From: Pedobacter duraquae
GTDB taxonomy: Bacteria; Bacteroidota; Bacteroidia; Sphingobacteriales; Sphingobacteriaceae
NCBI RefSeq assembly: GCF_004362245.1
Contig: NZ_SNWM01000007.1
Location: 124,001 to 188,000, forward strand
Length of the DNA: 64,000 nucleotides
Direction of reading: 5' to 3'
Below are positions 61,636-64,000 of this stretch, one piece after another. The translations under genes and the position numbers were made by a program. The number at the start of each line of letters is the position of its first letter. Positions within the stretch are counted from its first letter, which is position 1. A model generated the notes under the pieces. That model searched no databases and was not told the DNA's origin. It saw only the letters and a program-made list of their open reading frames with translations.

Positions 61636-62124
61636 TTACCCGTACTTTTCTTTCCAGGCTTTCTTTTGGTTACTATAGGCGGAATTTGATTCCGCCTGCT
61701 TCCATACTTTATAAAAAACGTTTGCCGCTTCAGCCTTTTCAATATCACCTGTGCCTCGCTCAAGCTCTGAATAGTCATTTTCTTTATCGTACTTCTTGCC
61801 CCCTTTATAGTTGGCATATCGCCTGGCTCTGGTATAGCCCATCTGAAGATATTTCCTGGCTAAATCTGCACCTACAAATTCTCCCGCATCCAGGTAAGTT
61901 AGAAACTGCTGGTAGATTTTCTGACTGCTTTCCCTGGCGATCTCCGGATTTTTAAACCGCCAGTTGGGGCCAATTTCGGATTTATAAGGTTCGCAGATGA
62001 GCACACCCTGTTCCCCTTTCCCTACGCGATATTTTTGGGGTTCTTTCCGATAGTCTACCTCAGGTTTCCAGGCATAGCTTTCCTCATCAAAATTCAGGTA
62101 AGAAGGGCGTCGCACTTTAGTCAT
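61636..62124 (-). CDS. DUF4385 domain protein
   Basis: A 162-aa soluble protein matching DUF4385: SYAWKPEVDYRKEPQKYRVGKGEQGVLICEPYKSEIGPNWRFKNPEIA, then QKIYQQFLTYLDAGEFVGADLARKYLQMGYTRARRYANYKGGKKYD. The family is short, found in bacteria and eukaryotes, and has no established function. No signal peptide is visible. It is convergent with the NmrA-type gene and is followed downstream of its start, 23 bp away, by a lipoprotein gene read in the same direction. Codon use is similar to the neighbours. Confidence 0.85.
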   Translation of the reverse strand: MTKVRRPSYLNFDEESYAWKPEVDYRKEPQKYRVGKGEQGVLICEPYKSEIGPNWRFKNPEIARESSQKIYQQFLTYLDAGEFVGADLARKYLQMGYTRARRYANYKGGKKYDKENDYSELERGTGDIEKAEAANVFYKVWKQAESNSAYSNQKKAWKEKYG

Positions 62125-62147
62125 TTGCCAAGATTGAAGGTAAATAG

Positions 62148-62825
62148 TTACATTGGGCCATAGCTAAATGTTATTTGAAGCAGATACCTTTTATCGGCCA
62201 GCCTGCTTATCCGGTCTATGGTAAGGTATTCTCTGGGATCTGAGCCACCATAATCAACCTCTTCGCCCAGTGATAGCATATCGGCAGGGTTTGATTCACC
62301 TGATTTGATCCGGGCAGATACCGCATCCAATCCTTTAACAATTTCCAGTGGCGTCTGTAGTCCTTTGTTAACCTGCCGCATCAGCGTTATCGCTGCACTT
62401 CGCCAATAGGAGAGATCCGTTGTATCGGCAGCAAAGCGGGTTGTTTCTATTTCGAATTTAAGTGTATAATATTCACAGCCAGACTGCGTAATCTTCACCT
62501 TATCGCCTTGAGGCATGCTGAATGTTTCAAGGCCAGTCATGCGATCGGCCTGCAATACAAAATGCGCATCCGGGAAAACACTTTTTTTAACTACGGGTTC
62601 TGATGCTCCGCGCGGACATTCTGTTTGATTAGTCGTGTCTGGAACAACCTGGGAAACAACGGGTGCTGAAATAGTATCAGGCTTTGCCTTTTTAGTGTTA
62701 TTGCTGGCAACAGGATGTTCGGGGGCCGGACCACATCCGGTTACTAACAGCGAAATTAAAAGTGAAAAATGTGCAAGCAGGTTTGCAGATTTAAGGTAGT
62801 ATCCCGATGATGTTATAGCGCGCAT
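62148..62825 (-). CDS. lipoprotein, function unknown
   Basis: About 225 aa from the ATG at 62825, giving a long signal with lipobox LLVTGC (Cys31); the frame opening at 62948 overlaps the M48 gene start and adds a Cys-rich stretch that is unlikely to be translated. A Pro/Thr-rich linker (PEHPVASNNTKKAKPDTISAPV) leads to a domain with SVFPDAHFVLQADRMTGLETFSMPQGDKVKITQSGCEYYTLKFEIETTRF. I did not recognise the family. It lies 23 bp upstream of DUF4385 in the same direction and diverges from the M48 peptidase gene. Confidence 0.7.
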   Translation of the reverse strand: MRAITSSGYYLKSANLLAHFSLLISLLVTGCGPAPEHPVASNNTKKAKPDTISAPVVSQVVPDTTNQTECPRGASEPVVKKSVFPDAHFVLQADRMTGLETFSMPQGDKVKITQSGCEYYTLKFEIETTRFAADTTDLSYWRSAAITLMRQVNKGLQTPLEIVKGLDAVSARIKSGESNPADMLSLGEEVDYGGSDPREYLTIDRISRLADKRYLLQITFSYGPM

Positions 62826-62934
62826 CCTGTAACAACAACAATCCGGGCAGAACGTTTTTTTTCTAAAAATTGAACCCAAACATTTACTAGGCAGTGCTGT
62901 TGTACCCACACAATCACTTAGACAAAACTCTACT

Positions 62935-63717
62935 ATGAAAAAAATCACAACTTACCTGGCGTTTAGTGCGCTTCTATTTGCTGCTGCACCTTATGCTTCA
63001 GCTCAGATCAAAATCAACTCAAAAGGAATCGGTGCTGTAGGCAAAGGCTTAAAAGCAGTAACGTTCTCAGATGCTGATGCAGCTAAACTGGCTGGCGAAG
63101 CAGTGGCCTACATGGATACACATAATACCGTAGCTGGCGAGAAAGATCCCTATACCATCAGACTGAAAAAGATCTTTGCCAAGCATCAGAGTGAAGGCGG
63201 GCTCAAACTTAATTTCAAGGTTTATAAAGTTAGTGATATCAATGCCTTTGCATGTGCCGATGGCAGTGTGCGCGTATTTTCGTCATTGATGGATATTATG
63301 ACTGACGATGAGTTGTTAGGTATTATCGGCCATGAGATTGGTCACGTAGCGAATAAAGATTCACGCGATGCGGTTAAAAGTGCTTATAAAAGAGAGGCCA
63401 TGATGGATGCAGCGGCTTCGCAGTCTGGCGTTGTAAATTCGTTATCACAAAGTCAGCTGGGCAGCTTTGCCACAGCATTGTTAGACAGCAAATTTAGTCG
63501 CAAGCAAGAAAGCGAAGCGGATGATTATGCTTATAATTTCATGAAACAACACAACTATAAAGTAACGGCCCTAGCCAGTGCTTTCAATAAATTCGCCGAT
63601 ATGGATAAAGGCGCCAAAAGAACTAAATCTGAAAAGATGCTGAGCTCTCATCCGGATAGTGCCGAACGTGCAGCTAAAGTGCTTGAAAAAGCTAAAAAAG
63701 ACGGTTTGGCGAGCTAA
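62935..63717 (+). CDS. M48-family metallopeptidase, exported
   Basis: A 260-aa zinc peptidase. The signal peptide is MKKITTYLAFSALLFAAAPYASAQ (about 24 residues). The catalytic HExxH is IIGHEIGHVANKDSRD (residues 133-137 are HEIGH) with the third ligand Glu in SRKQESEADDYAYNFM. It resembles BepA/LoiP-type periplasmic M48 proteases involved in outer-membrane quality control. It lacks the membrane helices of HtpX. A flavin monooxygenase gene starts 8 bp after its stop. Confidence 0.92.
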   Translation: MKKITTYLAFSALLFAAAPYASAQIKINSKGIGAVGKGLKAVTFSDADAAKLAGEAVAYMDTHNTVAGEKDPYTIRLKKIFAKHQSEGGLKLNFKVYKVSDINAFACADGSVRVFSSLMDIMTDDELLGIIGHEIGHVANKDSRDAVKSAYKREAMMDAAASQSGVVNSLSQSQLGSFATALLDSKFSRKQESEADDYAYNFMKQHNYKVTALASAFNKFADMDKGAKRTKSEKMLSSHPDSAERAAKVLEKAKKDGLAS

Positions 63718-63725
63718 ACCTTAAC

Positions 63726-64000
63726 ATGAACCCCACTAAGAAAATACTAGTTTCAGGGGCCAGCATCGCTGGCCCCACATTGGCCTACTGGCTCCATTAT
63801 TATGGCTTTGACGTCACCATTGTTGAGCGTTTTCCCGAGTTGCGTCTTGGTGGACAAAATGTAGACGTAAAAGGGCCGGCATTGGAGGTCATCAGAAAGA
63901 TGAACCTGGAAGATGCAGTGCGAGAGGCCAATACTACCGAAGTAGGCCTTCGCTTCGTAAACCAGAAAAACGAAACCCTTGCTGAGTTTTCAAAAGAAAG
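63726..64000 (+). CDS. FAD-dependent monooxygenase N-terminus (partial)
   Basis: The gene runs off the right edge. The visible 91 residues start MNPTKKILVSGASIAGPTLAYWLHYYGFDVTIVERF, a dinucleotide-binding fold with GxSxxG-type GASIAG followed by an acidic residue at the end of strand 2 (VER), and then GGQNVDVKGPALEVIRKMNLE, a pattern of class A flavoprotein monooxygenases (PHBH/TetX-like). Function, substrate and start of regulation cannot be decided from this fragment. It lies 8 bp after the M48 stop and may be cotranscribed with it. Confidence 0.85.
   Translation, partial: MNPTKKILVSGASIAGPTLAYWLHYYGFDVTIVERFPELRLGGQNVDVKGPALEVIRKMNLEDAVREANTTEVGLRFVNQKNETLAEFSKE

Noticed and set aside
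63756..63776. 9-bp perfect hairpin (GGGGCCAGC/GCTGGCCCC) near the start of the monooxygenase gene
   Set aside because: It is explained by codons for the conserved GASIAGP nucleotide-binding motif, so symmetry is probably incidental, and no T run follows.
1..64000. CRISPR array, prophage, integrative element or toxin-antitoxin pair
   Set aside because: I found no regularly spaced repeats, integrase, phage structural genes or typical small paired genes on either strand.

Overview
The window looks like a chromosomal segment of a Bacteroidota bacterium, most likely Sphingobacteriaceae and close to Pedobacter. The reasons are two SusC/SusD pairs, the gliding lipoprotein GldH, a type IX secretion (T9SS) type-B sorting domain, many CarboxypepD_reg-like, DUF3078, DUF5916 and DUF6624 proteins, -7 boxes of the form TAnnTTTG, and starts with few Shine-Dalgarno sequences. 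No rRNA, CRISPR array, transposase, integrase or phage gene was seen.

Layout. 1-13.7 kb is mostly housekeeping: an AsmA-like N-terminus, an Mrp ATPase with a small NifU protein (Fe-S assembly), peptide deformylase, an M16 peptidase, HtpG, an MBL hydrolase, a TlpA-like thioredoxin, a lipoprotein operon containing an LpoB-like activator, YifB and Ffh. 13.8-20.7 kb holds DUF5916 and DUF3078 envelope proteins and a leftward operon of RuvX, an O-methyltransferase, two GH73 glucosaminidases and a CarboxypepD_reg protein. 20.7-25.1 kb holds holB-ricT-gldH facing murF. 25.3-37.5 kb holds a secreted M14 peptidase and two tandem SusC/SusD uptake pairs. 37.6-41.4 kb holds an LD-carboxypeptidase, metG, tRNA-Arg(CCU) and peptidase E. 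41.6-46.8 kb holds a TonB-receptor-like barrel and a GH78 rhamnosidase. 47-52.4 kb holds a phosphate-selective-type porin, DUF6624, a BamA-like barrel and a TPR histidine kinase. 52.5-59.4 kb holds a large T9SS-exported protein, a probable secreted nuclease, an unknown gene, an S41 peptidase and a Cys-rich small protein. 59.4-60.7 kb is a stretch of gene decay: a frameshifted P-loop kinase, a Crp/Fnr regulator with an internal deletion, and an alpha/beta-hydrolase stub. 60.7-64 kb holds an NmrA-type reductase, DUF4385, a lipoprotein, an M48 peptidase and the start of a flavin monooxygenase.

The genes fit a free-living heterotroph that imports oligomers through SusCD and TonB systems, remodels peptidoglycan (GH73, MurF, LpoB, LdcA) and exports proteins by T9SS. 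I see no complete, clearly new defence or biosynthetic system. The most interesting signals are regulatory and evolutionary: an 11-bp-phased TTAACA array upstream of the porin, a 16-bp palindrome over the DUF6624 promoter, a palindrome at a class-II activator position beside a broken Crp/Fnr gene, -7 boxes only 3-7 nt from several start codons, and a diverged direct repeat around the 41.6-44.4 kb barrel gene that preserves the end of a lost rhamnosidase copy.
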